NCBI RefSeq assembly: GCF_000768355.1
Contig: NZ_AVPU01000001.1
Coordinates: 1 to 64,000, forward strand
DNA from: Lysobacter daejeonensis GH1-9
GTDB taxonomy: Bacteria; Pseudomonadota; Gammaproteobacteria; Xanthomonadales; Xanthomonadaceae
DNA length: 64,000 bases
Direction: 5' to 3'
The notes under the pieces were generated by a model. The model was not told the origin of the DNA, did not search any database, and worked only from the letters and a program-made list of their open reading frames with translations. Positions 7,299 through 16,414 of the stretch are shown here, one piece after another (position 1 is the stretch's first letter; every line of letters begins with the position of its first letter). The translations under genes were made by a program, and so were the position numbers.

Positions 7299-7808
7299 TC
7301 ACGCGTCCTTGTTGTGGCGCCGCATCACCCGTTGCTTCTCGCGCTGCCAGTCTCGCTCCTTGCTGGCGTCGCGCTTGTCGTGCGCCTGCTTGCCCTTGGC
7401 CAGGCAGATCTCGATCTTGACCTTGTTGCCTTTCCAGTACAGCGACGTGGGCACCACGGTATAACCTTCGCGCTGGATGCGGCCGATCAGGTTGTCGATC
7501 TCGTTCCGATGCAGCAGCAGCTTGCGTGTGCGGCGCTCATCGGCCACCACGTGCGTGGAGGCGGAGATCAGCGGGGTGATCTGCGCGTTGTGCAGGAACA
7601 TCTCGCCGTCGCGGATGTGGGCGTAGCTCTCGCCGATGTTGGCGCGACCCGCGCGGATGGACTTCAGTTCCCAGCCCTGCAGGGCCAAGCCGGCCTCGAA
7701 CTTCTGCTCGAGGTAGTAGTCGTGTCGGGCACGCCTGTTGGTCGCGATGGTGCCGCCACCCGCGCCCTTTGCCTTATCCTTGCCGGTCTTGCCATTGTTC
7801 TTTGCCAT
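7299..7808 (-). CDS. smpB: SsrA-binding protein SmpB
   Basis: A 169-residue RNA-binding protein that brings tmRNA to stalled ribosomes. Family landmarks are the basic N-terminus, [25 protein letters not shown], the segment [17 protein letters not shown] and the C-terminal Lys/Arg-rich tail ending in [10 protein letters not shown] that enters the mRNA channel. Length is normal for the family (about 155-170). It is the second component of trans-translation together with ssrA 2.4 kb away on the same strand. It is divergent from ratA, 44 bases apart; a GACAAT hexamer seven bases before the start could be a -10 of a nearly leaderless promoter. Confidence 0.97.
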   Translation of the reverse strand: MAKNNGKTGKDKAKGAGGGTIATNRRARHDYYLEQKFEAGLALQGWELKSIRAGRANIGESYAHIRDGEMFLHNAQITPLISASTHVVADERRTRKLLLHRNEIDNLIGRIQREGYTVVPTSLYWKGNKVKIEICLAKGKQAHDKRDASKERDWQREKQRVMRRHNKDA

Positions 7809-7852
7809 TGCGCCTATTGTCCCCGAAAGTGGGGTCGACAGGCGACCACCCC

Positions 7853-8287
7853 ATGACTTCCATCCGCCGATCCGCCCTTGTAGAGCATTCCGCCGCGCGC
7901 ATGTTCGCGCTGGTCAACGATGTCGCTGCCTATCCGCGACGATTTGACTGGTGCGAAGGCGCGCAGGTGCTGGAAGAGGGCGAGGGCCGCAAGGTGGCCC
8001 GGCTGGACCTTCGGATGGGTGGGCTGCGGACCTGGTTCATGACCGAGAACACCCTGGCGCCGCCGCATCACATCGACATGCGGCTGATCGATGGCCCGTT
8101 CCGCAAGCTGGGCGGGCGCTGGGAGTTCCACTCCCTGGACGAATCGGCGTGCAAGGTCACCCTCACCCTCGACTTCGAGCCGGCGGTGAAACTGCTGGGG
8201 GCGGCGATGGCGGTCGGCTTCCAGAGCCTGGCCGACCGGATGGTGGACGATTTCGTACGCGTTGCCGACCGGGGCGACGTGGCGTGA
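7853..8287 (+). CDS. ratA: RatA-family START-like protein (coenzyme Q-binding/ribosome association)
   Basis: A 144-residue protein of the polyketide cyclase/START superfamily. ATG 7853 begins at [30 protein letters not shown]-type sequence (segments VEHSAARMF and DVAAYPRRF are conserved), with GGRWEFH and a C-terminal helix [15 protein letters not shown]. coli RatA was reported to block ribosomal subunit association, while eukaryotic relatives (Coq10) bind ubiquinone; which applies here is not settled. It is divergent from smpB and overlaps the start of rnfH by four bases (GTGA), the standard ratA-rnfH pair. Confidence 0.9.
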   Translation: MTSIRRSALVEHSAARMFALVNDVAAYPRRFDWCEGAQVLEEGEGRKVARLDLRMGGLRTWFMTENTLAPPHHIDMRLIDGPFRKLGGRWEFHSLDESACKVTLTLDFEPAVKLLGAAMAVGFQSLADRMVDDFVRVADRGDVA

Positions 8288-8553
8288 AGGTGCAGGTGGT
8301 CCGGGCGTGGCCGCGACGCCATGAGGCGGCCGAGGTGTCATTGGCCCCGGGCAGTTGCGTGCGCGACGCGGTGTCGGCAGCCGGTTGGGCTGCGGATGCG
8401 GAGGTCACCGGCTATGCGGTGTTCGGGGCAAAAGTGTCCCTGGATGCGATTTTGGTCGACGGAGACCGCGTGGAACTGCTGCGCGCACTCACGGTGGACC
8501 CCAAGGTGGCCCGGCGCAAGCGGGCCGAAGCACGGCCGATCAAGAAGCGCTGA
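8284..8553 (+). CDS. rnfH: RnfH family ubiquitin-like protein (RatB)
   Basis: An 89-residue beta-grasp protein beginning at GTG 8284, whose GTGA overlaps the ratA stop. The segments VVRAWPRRHE, GSCVRDAV, YAVFGAKVSLD and GDRVELLRALTVDPKVARRKRAE are typical of RnfH/RatB, including the basic C-terminus. The function is unknown; the fold resembles ThiS/MoaD-type proteins but there is no C-terminal Gly-Gly. Co-translation with ratA is likely. It is followed by a strong hairpin at 8560-8584. Confidence 0.9.
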   Translation: MKVQVVRAWPRRHEAAEVSLAPGSCVRDAVSAAGWAADAEVTGYAVFGAKVSLDAILVDGDRVELLRALTVDPKVARRKRAEARPIKKR

Positions 8554-8559
8554 ATGCGG

Positions 8560-8584
8560 AAGGGGCCGCGACAAGCGGCCCCTT
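8560..8584. terminator. Hairpin between rnfH and bamE
   Basis: A perfect 10-base stem AAGGGGCCGC / GCGGCCCCTT with a five-base loop lies between the convergent rnfH and bamE genes. The T run is poor on either side, so it is a probable bidirectional terminator. Confidence 0.6.
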
Positions 8585-8614
8585 CTGGCGCGTTCCACTG
8601 GAAGCGGGAGCGGA

Positions 8615-9004
8615 TCAGCGACCCTTCTTCTTGTCCTTGGCCAGGTTGGGCCCGAACTGCTTGCGCGCGGCCTTGGCCAGTTCCTCATCCTGCTCCGGGA
8701 AATAGTCGCCTTCCCAGCGGGTGACGGCATCGCCCTCGAAATGGATGGTCAGGTTCTTCTTTTCGGTACGCGCCAGTCGGCCTACGCGCTGGGTGGCGGT
8801 GTAGTCCCAGCGGTTCTGGCTGAAGGGGTCGGCAATCGACGGCGTGCCCAGCAGCAACTGGACCTGCTGCTTGCTCATGCCCACCTGCAACTGGTCGACC
8901 GCGCTCTTCTCCAGCAGGTTGCCCTGGTAGATAGGCTGGCGGTAGACAATGCCGCAGCCGGACGTGGCAAGGGCGACGGAGAGAACCAGGACGAGCTTTC
9001 GCAT
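8615..9004 (-). CDS. bamE: Outer membrane assembly lipoprotein BamE
   Basis: A 129-residue lipoprotein. The signal peptide ends in a lipobox at Thr-Ser-Gly-Cys17 (SGCGIVYR), followed by the BamE signature YQGNLLEKSAVDQLQVGMSK and LLGTPSIADPF. BamE (SmpA) stabilises the BAM complex, which inserts beta-barrel proteins in the outer membrane. The C-terminus is a Lys-rich tail. It is divergent from fur with a shared 88-base promoter region, the usual arrangement in this family. Confidence 0.95.
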   Translation of the reverse strand: MRKLVLVLSVALATSGCGIVYRQPIYQGNLLEKSAVDQLQVGMSKQQVQLLLGTPSIADPFSQNRWDYTATQRVGRLARTEKKNLTIHFEGDAVTRWEGDYFPEQDEELAKAARKQFGPNLAKDKKKGR

Positions 9005-9092
9005 TTGGTTTCGGGCAGGCGGATATCGACCCGATGATACACTGAAGGCAAGTTTGCGCGCCCGCCGCGTGCCGTCCGTTCATGGAGACGAC

Positions 9093-9497
9093 ATGGAATC
9101 GCAAGACCTGCGCAATGCCGGTTTGAAGGTTACCCACCCCCGCCTGCGCATCCTGCAACTGCTGGAGCAGGCCAAGCCGCGGCACATGACTGCCGAAGAC
9201 ATCTATCGGCACCTGCTGGAACAGGGCGAGGACATCGGCCTGGCCACGGTGTACCGCGTGCTGACCCAGTTCGAGGCCGCGGGACTGGTGCTGAAGCACA
9301 ATTTCGAGGCCGGCCAGTCGGTCTACGAACTGGACCGTGGCGACCACCACGACCATATGGTGGACGTGGACACGGGCAAGATCATCGAGTTCGAGAGCGA
9401 CGAAATCGAAGCGTTGCAGCACAAGATCGCGGCCAAGTACGGCTACGAGATCGAGGCGCACTCGCTGGTGCTGTACGTGCGCAAGAAGCGCGGCTGA
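9093..9497 (+). CDS. fur: Ferric uptake regulator Fur
   Basis: A 134-residue iron-responsive repressor. The winged helix contains LKVTHPRLRILQLL and the recognition helix GLATVYRVLTQFE (residues 49-61). The metal site is seen as H85, H86, D87 and H88 in GDHHDHMVDVD, with further acidic residues at 101-105 and H110. ATG 9093 gives the standard N-terminus MESQDLRNAG; the frame is open upstream but without support. There is no CxxC zinc motif after the His cluster, as in other short gammaproteobacterial Fur proteins. It is divergent from bamE and convergent with recN, 14 bases apart. Confidence 0.96.
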   Translation: MESQDLRNAGLKVTHPRLRILQLLEQAKPRHMTAEDIYRHLLEQGEDIGLATVYRVLTQFEAAGLVLKHNFEAGQSVYELDRGDHHDHMVDVDTGKIIEFESDEIEALQHKIAAKYGYEIEAHSLVLYVRKKRG

Positions 9498-9511
9498 CCC
9501 TGCGCCGCGCG

Positions 9512-11179
9512 CTAGTCCACGTCCGCGAGCAACCGCTTGGCCGCCGCACGCGCTTCCTTGGTCAGCTCCACGCCGCCGAGCATGCGGGCGAGTTCTTCCT
9601 CGCGAGCCTTGGCATCCAGGCGCTGCACTGCGCTTCGGGTGATGCCTTCGCTGGCCGCCTTGCTCACCCGGTAGTGGGCGTGGCCCTTGGCGGCCACCTG
9701 AGGCAAGTGCGTCACGCACAGCACCTGCCGGCTGGCGCCGAGGGCGCGTAGCTTCTGACCGACGATGTCGGCCACTGCGCCGCCGATGCCGGAATCCACT
9801 TCGTCGAACACCATGGTCTGGACCGCGTCCAGGCCGAGCGCGGCGACCTCGATGGCCAGCGAGATGCGGGACAGTTCGCCGCCAGACGCGACCTTGCGCA
9901 GCGCGCGGGCCGGCTGGCCGGGGTTGGCGGCCACGAGGAACTCCACGCGCTCGGCTCCGTTGGGGTCGGGGCGATTGGCGTCGACGGGCTCCAGCGCGAC
10001 ATCGAAGCGACCGCCGCCCATGCCGAGGTCGGCGATCAGGGCGGTGGTGGAATCGGAAAGGGACTTTGCAGCGGCCTGGCGTGCCTCGGTGAGTACGGCG
10101 GCAGCTTCCTGCCACGCCGTTTTCGCCGTCTCGATTTCGCCATCGAGCTGCTGGACGCGCACGCCAGCAGTGCGCAGTACTTCCAGTTCCTCAGCGAGGC
10201 CGTCTCGGTGCGCGGCCAATTGCTCGGGGGTGACGCGGTGCTTGCGGGCCAGTTCGTGCAGGCGGCCGAGGCGGCGCTCCAGCCCTTCGAATGCATCCGG
10301 GTCCAGCTCCAGGTCGCTGCGCACGCGGTCCAGCAGTACCAGCGCCTCGTCGATCTGGATCGCGGCGTTGTCGAGCATGGCATTGACCTCCAGCAGGCGT
10401 GGCTCATGCTCGGAAACGCGCTGCAGGTCGTGGCGGGCCTGCTGGAGCAGGCGGGTCAGCGACGGACCTTCGTCCCCACCGAGGCGGGCGAAGGTGCCTT
10501 CGCAGGCCGTGATTAGGTCGCTTGCATGGGCCAGGCGACGGTGGTCGGCCTGCAGCTTGGCAATCGTGCCCGCGTCGAGTGCCTCGCGGTCGAGTTCGGT
10601 GAATTGGTGCTCCAGCCAAGCGGTGCGTTCGGACACATCGCCGCGGGCGGACAGGGCGTCGCGCTCCTGCAACAGCGCGCTCCAGTGGCGGGCGGCGCTG
10701 GCCACCGCGGCGCGTGGAGTGTCGGTGCGGCCGTAGGCATCCAGCAACGCCAGCTGGCTCGGCTTCGACATCAGGGCCTGGTGCTCATGCTGGCCATGGA
10801 TTTCCACTAGGCGGGTGGCCAGGTCGGTCAGTTGCGACAGCGTGACTGGCCGGCCGTTGATCCAGGCCTTGGAGCCGCCGTCGGCGCGGATGACGCGGCG
10901 GATCTGGCAGCCATCGTCCTCGTCCAGCTCATTCTCCCGCAGCCATGCCAGGGCGGTCGGGGTATCGGCCAGGGTGAAGTCGGCCACCAGTTCGGCCCGG
11001 TCGGCACCATGGCGGACCACGCCGCTGTCGGCGCGCAGGCCGGAGATCAGTCCCAGCGCGTCCACCAGCAGGGACTTGCCGGCGCCGGTCTCGCCGGAAA
11101 TGACGGTCAACCCGGGGCCGAAGGCCAGTTCGGCTTCGGTGACCACGGCGAATTGCTTGATGGAGAGGTGGGTCAGCAT
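9512..11179 (-). CDS. recN: DNA repair ATPase RecN
   Basis: A 555-residue SMC-like protein for double-strand break repair. Walker A is GETGAGKS at residues 29-36; the ABC signature ASGGELSRISLA and Walker B MVFDEVDSGIGG lie in the C-terminal quarter, and the middle is predicted coiled coil (Ala/Glu/Leu-rich). ATG 11179 starts MLTHLSIKQFAV, the family start; 33 further upstream codons are open but unlike the family. A promoter TTGGCC-17-CACAAT lies eight bases before the start. No LexA-like palindrome was seen. Confidence 0.96.
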   Translation of the reverse strand: MLTHLSIKQFAVVTEAELAFGPGLTVISGETGAGKSLLVDALGLISGLRADSGVVRHGADRAELVADFTLADTPTALAWLRENELDEDDGCQIRRVIRADGGSKAWINGRPVTLSQLTDLATRLVEIHGQHEHQALMSKPSQLALLDAYGRTDTPRAAVASAARHWSALLQERDALSARGDVSERTAWLEHQFTELDREALDAGTIAKLQADHRRLAHASDLITACEGTFARLGGDEGPSLTRLLQQARHDLQRVSEHEPRLLEVNAMLDNAAIQIDEALVLLDRVRSDLELDPDAFEGLERRLGRLHELARKHRVTPEQLAAHRDGLAEELEVLRTAGVRVQQLDGEIETAKTAWQEAAAVLTEARQAAAKSLSDSTTALIADLGMGGGRFDVALEPVDANRPDPNGAERVEFLVAANPGQPARALRKVASGGELSRISLAIEVAALGLDAVQTMVFDEVDSGIGGAVADIVGQKLRALGASRQVLCVTHLPQVAAKGHAHYRVSKAASEGITRSAVQRLDAKAREEELARMLGGVELTKEARAAAKRLLADVD

Positions 11180-11187
11180 GCGGGGCG

Positions 11188-11216
11188 ATTGTGCCGGGTG
11201 CGGAGCGTTGGGCCAA
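11188..11216 (-). promoter_or_regulatory. recN promoter, nearly leaderless
   Basis: On the minus strand TTGGCC (11216-11211), exactly 17 bases, and CACAAT (11193-11188) sit eight bases before ATG 11179. The transcript would begin at or within a base or two of the start codon. Confidence 0.45.
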
Positions 11217-11295
11217 GCGGGGGCGGGGGCACCTTGGCATGACGAATTCTCACGGGACGAGATTGCCCAAAGTCCCACGCCCGGGTGGAGTTCGC

Positions 11296-11324
11296 TTGCG
11301 CCCTGTCGGCCAGACGCTTATATC
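11296..11324 (+). promoter_or_regulatory. hrcA promoter, possibly leaderless
   Basis: TTGCGC (11296-11301), a 17-base spacer and TATATC (11319-11324) lie six bases before ATG 11331, and no Shine-Dalgarno sequence is present. Transcription would begin at the start codon. Confidence 0.45.
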
Positions 11325-11330
11325 AAGTAG

Positions 11331-12380
11331 ATGAGCCGCCGCCCCACCGACCCCATTCTTGACCCGCGAGCCCGGCAGTTGCTGCGCACGCTGATCGGTC
11401 GCTACATCCAGAGCGGTGAACCGGTGGGCTCGCAGACGCTGGCGCGCCATGCGGGGCTCGATGTCAGTCCGGCCACCATCCGCAACATCCTGTCCGACCT
11501 GGAGGACGTGGGCCTGCTGAGTGCCCCCCATACTTCGGCTGGGCGGATTCCCACTGCGCAGGGGTACCGGCTGTTCGTCGATACATTGCTTCAGGTCTCG
11601 CCCTTGCCCGAAGGCGAGGTGTCGCGCCTGCGCAGCGAGTTGCCTGCCGGCTCGGGGACACAGGCGCTGCTGGGCAGTGCTTCGGAATTGCTCTCGGCCA
11701 TGACCCACTTCGTGGGGGTGGTCAGCGTGCCCAACCGGGCCCAGTTCGCGTTCCGCCGGATCGGTTTCGTGCCGATCGACGCACAGCGCGTATTGGCCAT
11801 CGTGGTGCTGGCCGACAACGATGTGCAGAACCGCATCATCCAGACCAGGCGACCATATGACGCGGGCGAGCTGGAACGGGTGGCGAATTACCTCAATACC
11901 CACTTCGCCGGTCGGGCGGTTGCGGACATCCGGGCGACGCTGTTGCGGGATCTGCGCACCGCGCGGGCGGAAATGGAGACGCTGCTGGCGCAATCGGTCG
12001 AACTGGCCGAACAGGTGCTGGCGCCGGGCGGGGACGACATGGTGGTGGCGGGACAGACCCGCCTGATGGGCGTGCAGGAGCTTTCGGATGTGGACCGCCT
12101 TCGCGACCTGTTCGAGGCCTTCGCCCGCAAGCGCGAGATCCTGCAGTTGCTGGAGCGCACGGTGCAGGCGCCCGGCGTGCGCATCTTCATCGGCGAAGAG
12201 ACCGGGCTCGCTCCGCTGGAGGGGGTGTCCCTGGTGACCGCACCCTACACCTCCGGGGGGCGGGTGTTGGGCGTGCTGGGGGTGATCGGCCCCACGCGCA
12301 TGGCCTATGAGCGGGTGATTCCGGTGGTCCAGGCGGCCGCCGACGCGCTCGGGGCCGCGATCCAGCCCGATCTGGGCTAG
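11331..12380 (+). CDS. hrcA: Heat-inducible transcription repressor HrcA
   Basis: A 349-residue repressor of class I heat-shock genes. The N-terminal winged helix carries RQLLRTLIGRYIQSGEPVGSQTLAR and SPATIRNILSDLEDVGLL; the C-terminal GAF-like part contains FIGEETGLAPLEGVSLVTAPY and the closing GVIGPTRMAYERVIPVV. HrcA binds the CIRCE operator with GroEL as co-factor. It heads the hrcA-grpE-dnaK-dnaJ cluster, yet no canonical CIRCE was seen here, so its targets may be elsewhere (for example groESL). ATG 11331 is the only start fitting the family. Confidence 0.96.
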   Translation: MSRRPTDPILDPRARQLLRTLIGRYIQSGEPVGSQTLARHAGLDVSPATIRNILSDLEDVGLLSAPHTSAGRIPTAQGYRLFVDTLLQVSPLPEGEVSRLRSELPAGSGTQALLGSASELLSAMTHFVGVVSVPNRAQFAFRRIGFVPIDAQRVLAIVVLADNDVQNRIIQTRRPYDAGELERVANYLNTHFAGRAVADIRATLLRDLRTARAEMETLLAQSVELAEQVLAPGGDDMVVAGQTRLMGVQELSDVDRLRDLFEAFARKREILQLLERTVQAPGVRIFIGEETGLAPLEGVSLVTAPYTSGGRVLGVLGVIGPTRMAYERVIPVVQAAADALGAAIQPDLG

Positions 12381-12384
12381 GTGG

Positions 12385-12412
12385 CTTGAAAGCCCCCGGC
12401 GGGGGCCCCATA
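12385..12412 (+). promoter_or_regulatory. Sigma-32 promoter before grpE
   Basis: CTTGAAA (12385-12391), a 14-base spacer and CCCCATA (12406-12412) match the heat-shock sigma factor consensus (CTTGAAA, 11-16 bases, CCCCATnT) almost perfectly. The spacer and flanking C form the palindrome GCCCCCGGCGGGGGC. The grpE start is 65 bases downstream. Confidence 0.8.
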
Positions 12413-12476
12413 GCAGGGCTGTCGTGCACTCCCGGCCAAGGGAAGTGCGTCCGTTTCAAGCAGGAAACCGCCAGGC

Positions 12477-13010
12477 ATGATGACCACCGAACACCAGACC
12501 GACCCCAACCAGGGTGAAACCGTCGAGGGCGCGACCGGCGCCGAACCCATCGACTCGTTTGAAACGCAGATCGACGCGCTCAAGGCCGAGCTGGCCAAGG
12601 TGGCCGAAGACGCGCTGCGCGAGCGCGCCGAGTTGGACAACCAGCGCAAGCGCCTGACGCGCGACGTGGACATGGCCCGCAAGTTCGCCAACGAGCGCCT
12701 GCTGTCCGAGCTGCTGCCGGTGATCGACAGCCTCGAGGCGGGTCTCGCCGCCGCCGGCACCGATGCCAATGCCCTGCGCGACGGCATGGAACTGACCCTG
12801 CGGCAGTTGCTCAAGGTGGTGTCCGACAACGGCCTGGTGGCGGTGGATCCCACCGGCCAGCCGTTCAACCCCGAGCACCACCAGGCCATGAGCATGGTCG
12901 ACAGCGCGGATCACGCGCCGGGCCACGTGGTGCAGGTGTACCAGAAGGGCTGGCTGCTCAACGAGCGTCTGCTGCGCCCCGCGCTGGTCGTGGTGGCCAA
13001 GGACGCCTGA
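12477..13010 (+). CDS. grpE: Nucleotide exchange factor GrpE
   Basis: A 177-residue co-chaperone that releases ADP from DnaK. An acidic N-terminus is followed by a long coiled coil at about residues 28-75 ([39 protein letters not shown]) and the C-terminal beta domain with FNPEHHQAM and the conserved [24 protein letters not shown]. Two Met codons in tandem begin the frame; either could start. It follows a sigma-32 promoter and precedes dnaK by 103 bases. Confidence 0.97.
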   Translation: MMTTEHQTDPNQGETVEGATGAEPIDSFETQIDALKAELAKVAEDALRERAELDNQRKRLTRDVDMARKFANERLLSELLPVIDSLEAGLAAAGTDANALRDGMELTLRQLLKVVSDNGLVAVDPTGQPFNPEHHQAMSMVDSADHAPGHVVQVYQKGWLLNERLLRPALVVVAKDA

Positions 13011-13029
13011 ACCTTTGCATAGCCGGACG

Positions 13030-13057
13030 CTTGAAGTGGTTTCCGGCGACCCCAGAT
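13030..13057 (+). promoter_or_regulatory. Sigma-32 promoter before dnaK
   Basis: CTTGAAG (13030-13036), a 13-base spacer and CCCCAGAT (13050-13057) each differ from the heat-shock consensus at one position. It lies 56 bases before the dnaK start and would allow DnaK to be made separately from hrcA-grpE. Confidence 0.65.
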
Positions 13058-13113
13058 AACGACCATCGGCGGCCCGGCCGCCCCCAAGTCAAAGATTTCG
13101 AGAGGGAAACACC

Positions 13114-15030
13114 ATGGGCAAGATCATCGGCATCGACCTCGGCACGACCAACTCGTGCGTGGCGATCATGGAGGGCGGCAACGTCAAGGTCATCGAGAAC
13201 GCCGAGGGCGACCGCACCACGCCGTCCATCGTTGCGTTCACCAAGGACGGCGAAGTCCTCGTCGGCGCCTCGGCCAAGCGCCAGGCGGTGACCAACCCCA
13301 AGAACACCTTCTTCGCGGTGAAGCGCCTGATCGGCCGCAAGTTCACCGACGCCGAAGTGCAGAAGGACATCAGCCTTGTGCCATACGGCATCATCCAGCA
13401 CGACAACGGCGACGCCTGGGTGCAGACCGCCGAAGGCAAGAAGATGGCACCGCAGCAGGTCTCGGCCGAAGTGCTGGCCAAGATGAAGAAGACCGCTGAG
13501 GCCTACCTGGGCGAGACTGTGACCGAGGCGGTCATCACCGTGCCGGCGTACTTCAACGACAGCCAGCGCCAGGCGACCAAGGATGCGGGCAAGATCGCGG
13601 GCCTGGACGTCAAGCGCATCATCAACGAGCCGACCGCGGCCGCGCTGGCCTACGGCATGGACAAGAAGGGCGGTGACCGCAAGGTGGCCGTGTACGACCT
13701 CGGCGGCGGCACCTTCGACGTGTCGATCATCGAGATCGCGTCGGTCGACGGCGAGATGCAGGTCGAGGTGCTGGCCACCAACGGCGACACCTTCCTGGGC
13801 GGCGAAGACTTCGATGCGCGCGTCATTGACTACCTGGTCGAGGAGTTCCTCAAGGACCAGGGCATCGACCTGCGCAAGGACCCGCTGGCCCTGCAGCGCC
13901 TGAAGGACGCGGCCGAACGCGCCAAGATCGAGCTGTCCAGCGCGCAGCAGACCGAGGTCAACCTGCCGTACGTGACCGCCGACGCGAGCGGCCCGAAGCA
14001 CCTGAACATCAAGCTGACCCGCGCCAAGCTGGAGTCGCTGGTCGATGACCTGATCCGCAAGTCGATCGAGCCGTGCCGCACCGCGCTCAACGACGCCGGC
14101 CTGCGCGCCAGCGACGTGACCGAGGTGATCCTGGTCGGCGGCCAGACCCGCATGCCGAAGGTGCAGGCGGCGGTGGCCGAGTTCTTCGGCAAGGAGCCGC
14201 GCAAGGACGTCAACCCGGACGAAGCCGTGGCCGTGGGCGCCGCGATCCAGGGTGGCGTGCTGCAGGGCGACGTCAAGGACGTGCTGCTGCTGGACGTGAC
14301 CCCGCTGAGCCTGGGCATCGAGACCCTGGGTGGCGTGTTCACCAAGATCATCGAGAAGAACACCACGATTCCGACCAAGGCCTCGCAGACCTTCTCGACC
14401 GCCGAGGACAACCAGTCCGCGGTGACCGTGCACGTGCTGCAGGGTGAGCGTGAGCAGGCCCGCTACAACAAGTCGCTGGCCCGCTTTGACCTGTCGGGCA
14501 TCGAGCCGGCACCGCGCGGCATGCCGCAGGTGGAGGTGTCGTTCGACATCGACGCCAACGGCATCGTGCACGTGACGGCCAAGGACAAGAAGACCGGCAA
14601 GGAACAGAAGGTCGAGATCAAGGCCGGTTCGGGCCTGTCCGAGGACGAGATCAACAAGATGGTGCAGGACGCCGAGGCGCACCGCGAGGAGGACCAGAAG
14701 TTCCACGAGCTGGTCCAGGCCCGCAACCATGCCGACGGCCTGATCCACATGACGCGCACGACCATCAAGGAAAATGGCGACAAGGTGCCGGGCGACGTGA
14801 TCGGCCGCGCCGAGGGCGCCATCGCCGAACTCGAGACCGCCATGAAGGGCGACGACAAGGGCCAGATCGAGGCCAAGTCGAAGGCACTGGAAGAGGCGGC
14901 ACAGGGCCTGTTTGCCGCAGCGCAGGCCGCGCAGCCGGGTGAGGCCGGTGCTGCGGCTGGCGGCGCCAAGGGCGGCGATGACGTGGTCGACGCCGAGTTC
15001 ACCGAGGTCAAGGAAGACGACAAGAAGTAA
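13114..15030 (+). CDS. dnaK: Hsp70 chaperone DnaK
   Basis: A 638-residue Hsp70. The nucleotide-binding domain (1-385) shows [10 protein letters not shown] at residues 4-13, the phosphate-2 motif [10 protein letters not shown] and adenosine motif [13 protein letters not shown]; the conserved linker VLLLDVTP leads to the substrate-binding domain, and the acidic C-terminus ends TEVKEDDKK after a Gly/Ala-rich stretch. It folds and protects proteins with DnaJ and GrpE. A GAGAGG ribosome-binding site precedes ATG 13114. It has its own sigma-32 promoter candidate and is followed by a strong terminator, so dnaJ may be expressed by partial read-through. Confidence 0.99.
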   Translation: MGKIIGIDLGTTNSCVAIMEGGNVKVIENAEGDRTTPSIVAFTKDGEVLVGASAKRQAVTNPKNTFFAVKRLIGRKFTDAEVQKDISLVPYGIIQHDNGDAWVQTAEGKKMAPQQVSAEVLAKMKKTAEAYLGETVTEAVITVPAYFNDSQRQATKDAGKIAGLDVKRIINEPTAAALAYGMDKKGGDRKVAVYDLGGGTFDVSIIEIASVDGEMQVEVLATNGDTFLGGEDFDARVIDYLVEEFLKDQGIDLRKDPLALQRLKDAAERAKIELSSAQQTEVNLPYVTADASGPKHLNIKLTRAKLESLVDDLIRKSIEPCRTALNDAGLRASDVTEVILVGGQTRMPKVQAAVAEFFGKEPRKDVNPDEAVAVGAAIQGGVLQGDVKDVLLLDVTPLSLGIETLGGVFTKIIEKNTTIPTKASQTFSTAEDNQSAVTVHVLQGEREQARYNKSLARFDLSGIEPAPRGMPQVEVSFDIDANGIVHVTAKDKKTGKEQKVEIKAGSGLSEDEINKMVQDAEAHREEDQKFHELVQARNHADGLIHMTRTTIKENGDKVPGDVIGRAEGAIAELETAMKGDDKGQIEAKSKALEEAAQGLFAAAQAAQPGEAGAAAGGAKGGDDVVDAEFTEVKEDDKK

Positions 15031-15087
15031 CCGATTGCCCCATGCCCGCGCCACGCCTTGATGGCGGGAGCGGGCACGGGGATCGGA

Positions 15088-15131
15088 CGAGGGTCCGGGT
15101 TCGCGACGCGGTCCCGGGCCCTCGTTGTTTG
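15088..15131 (+). terminator. Terminator after dnaK
   Basis: A 12-base stem CGAGGGTCCGGG / CCCGGGCCCTCG (one G-U pair) with a 13-base loop is followed by TTGTTT. A second large inverted repeat, CCCCATGCCCGC / GCGGGCACGGGG, lies just before it at about 15038-15082. Confidence 0.75.
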
Positions 15132-15196
15132 AGCCAGACGCACATCACCGATGCCAGTCCTGCCTGCCGTGGCGGGCAGGGGAACCGAAGCCGCAC

Positions 15197-16324
15197 ATGA
15201 GCAAGCGCGATTACTACGAAGTCCTGGGCGTGGCCCGCACCGCCAGCGAAGACGAGCTGAAAAAGGCCTATCGCCGCTGCGCGATGAAACACCACCCCGA
15301 CCGCAATCCGGGCGACAAGGCCGCCGAGGAGTCGTTCAAGGAGTGCAAGGAGGCGTACGAGGTGCTGTCCGATGCCTCCAAGCGCCGCATGTACGACCAG
15401 CACGGCCACGCCGCGTTCGAGCACGGCATGGGCGGTGGCGGCGGTGGTCCGGGCTACGCCGACATGGGCGATATTTTCGGCGACATCTTCGGCAACATCT
15501 TTGGCGGCGGTGGAGGCTCGCGCGGACCGCGTCGCGGCGCCGATGTCGGCTATGTGATGGAGCTGTCGCTGGAAGAGGCCGTGGGTGGCGTCGACAAGCA
15601 GATCGAAGTCCCCACGCTGGACGAGTGCGATACCTGCCACGGCAGCGGTTCCACCGACGGCAAGGTGGATACCTGCAGCACCTGCCAGGGGCGTGGCCAG
15701 GTCCGGTTCCAGCGCGGCATCTTCTCGATGCAGCAGGCCTGTCCGCATTGCGGCGGGCGTGGCCAGACCATCGCCAACCCCTGCGGCGACTGCCACGGGC
15801 AGGGGCGCGTGGAGCGCACCAAGACCCTGCAGGTCAAGATTCCGGCGGGCGTCGACAATGGCGACCGCATCCGCCTCGCGGGCGAGGGCGAAGCCGGCCC
15901 GGCCGGAGCCCCTCCGGGCGACCTGTACGTGGAGGTGCGCGTGCGCGAGCACGACATCTTCCAGCGCGACGGCGACGACCTGCACTGCGAGGTGCCCATC
16001 CGCATTTCCCAGGCGGCGTTGGGCGATGTCATCCGCGTGCCGACGCTGGGGGGCGAGGTGGAGTTGCGCATCCCGGCTGAGACCCAGACAGGCAAGTTGT
16101 TCCGTCTACGCGACAAGGGCGTGAAGTCGGTGCGCAGTCGCAAGCCCGGTGATCTGTACTGCCGGGTCGCGGTGGAAACACCGGTCAATCTCACGGCGGA
16201 GCAGCGCGAATTGCTCGAGAAATTCGAGGCCACGTTCGCTGGCGACGACGCGCGACGTCATTCCCCACGGTCCTCCACATTCATCGACGGTGTCAAGGGG
16301 TTCTGGGATCGCATGACGTCCTGA
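15197..16324 (+). CDS. dnaJ: Hsp40 co-chaperone DnaJ
   Basis: A 375-residue type I J-protein. The J domain (1-70) contains [11 protein letters not shown] and the HPD motif in [12 protein letters not shown] Gly/Phe-rich linker (75-120) follows, then four zinc-binding repeats [24 protein letters not shown] and CGDCHGQG, and the C-terminal substrate-binding domain ([13 protein letters not shown]). It activates DnaK's ATPase and delivers clients. ATG 15197 is 166 bases after the dnaK stop and beyond its terminator. Confidence 0.98.
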   Translation: MSKRDYYEVLGVARTASEDELKKAYRRCAMKHHPDRNPGDKAAEESFKECKEAYEVLSDASKRRMYDQHGHAAFEHGMGGGGGGPGYADMGDIFGDIFGNIFGGGGGSRGPRRGADVGYVMELSLEEAVGGVDKQIEVPTLDECDTCHGSGSTDGKVDTCSTCQGRGQVRFQRGIFSMQQACPHCGGRGQTIANPCGDCHGQGRVERTKTLQVKIPAGVDNGDRIRLAGEGEAGPAGAPPGDLYVEVRVREHDIFQRDGDDLHCEVPIRISQAALGDVIRVPTLGGEVELRIPAETQTGKLFRLRDKGVKSVRSRKPGDLYCRVAVETPVNLTAEQRELLEKFEATFAGDDARRHSPRSSTFIDGVKGFWDRMTS

Positions 16325-16401
16325 ACTGGTGGATTGTCGATTCCGTCAAGGAATCAGAAAAGGACGCTGTCCTGCAGGCCGATAAATTTCCGTGAAGCGG
16401 A

Positions 16402-16407
16402 TATAAA
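16402..16407 (+). promoter_or_regulatory. -10 element close to the DUF1631 gene start
   Basis: TATAAA lies seven bases before ATG 16415 in an AT-rich stretch unusual for this genome. No -35 was recognised. It suggests a leaderless message starting near 16415. Confidence 0.4.
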
Positions 16408-16414
16408 TGGCCCA

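Noticed and set aside
12425-12448. CIRCE-like inverted repeat GCACT...AGTGC in the grpE leader
   Set aside because: Spacing between the half-sites is two bases too long and the outer TTA/TAA bases are absent; only five matching bases per arm.
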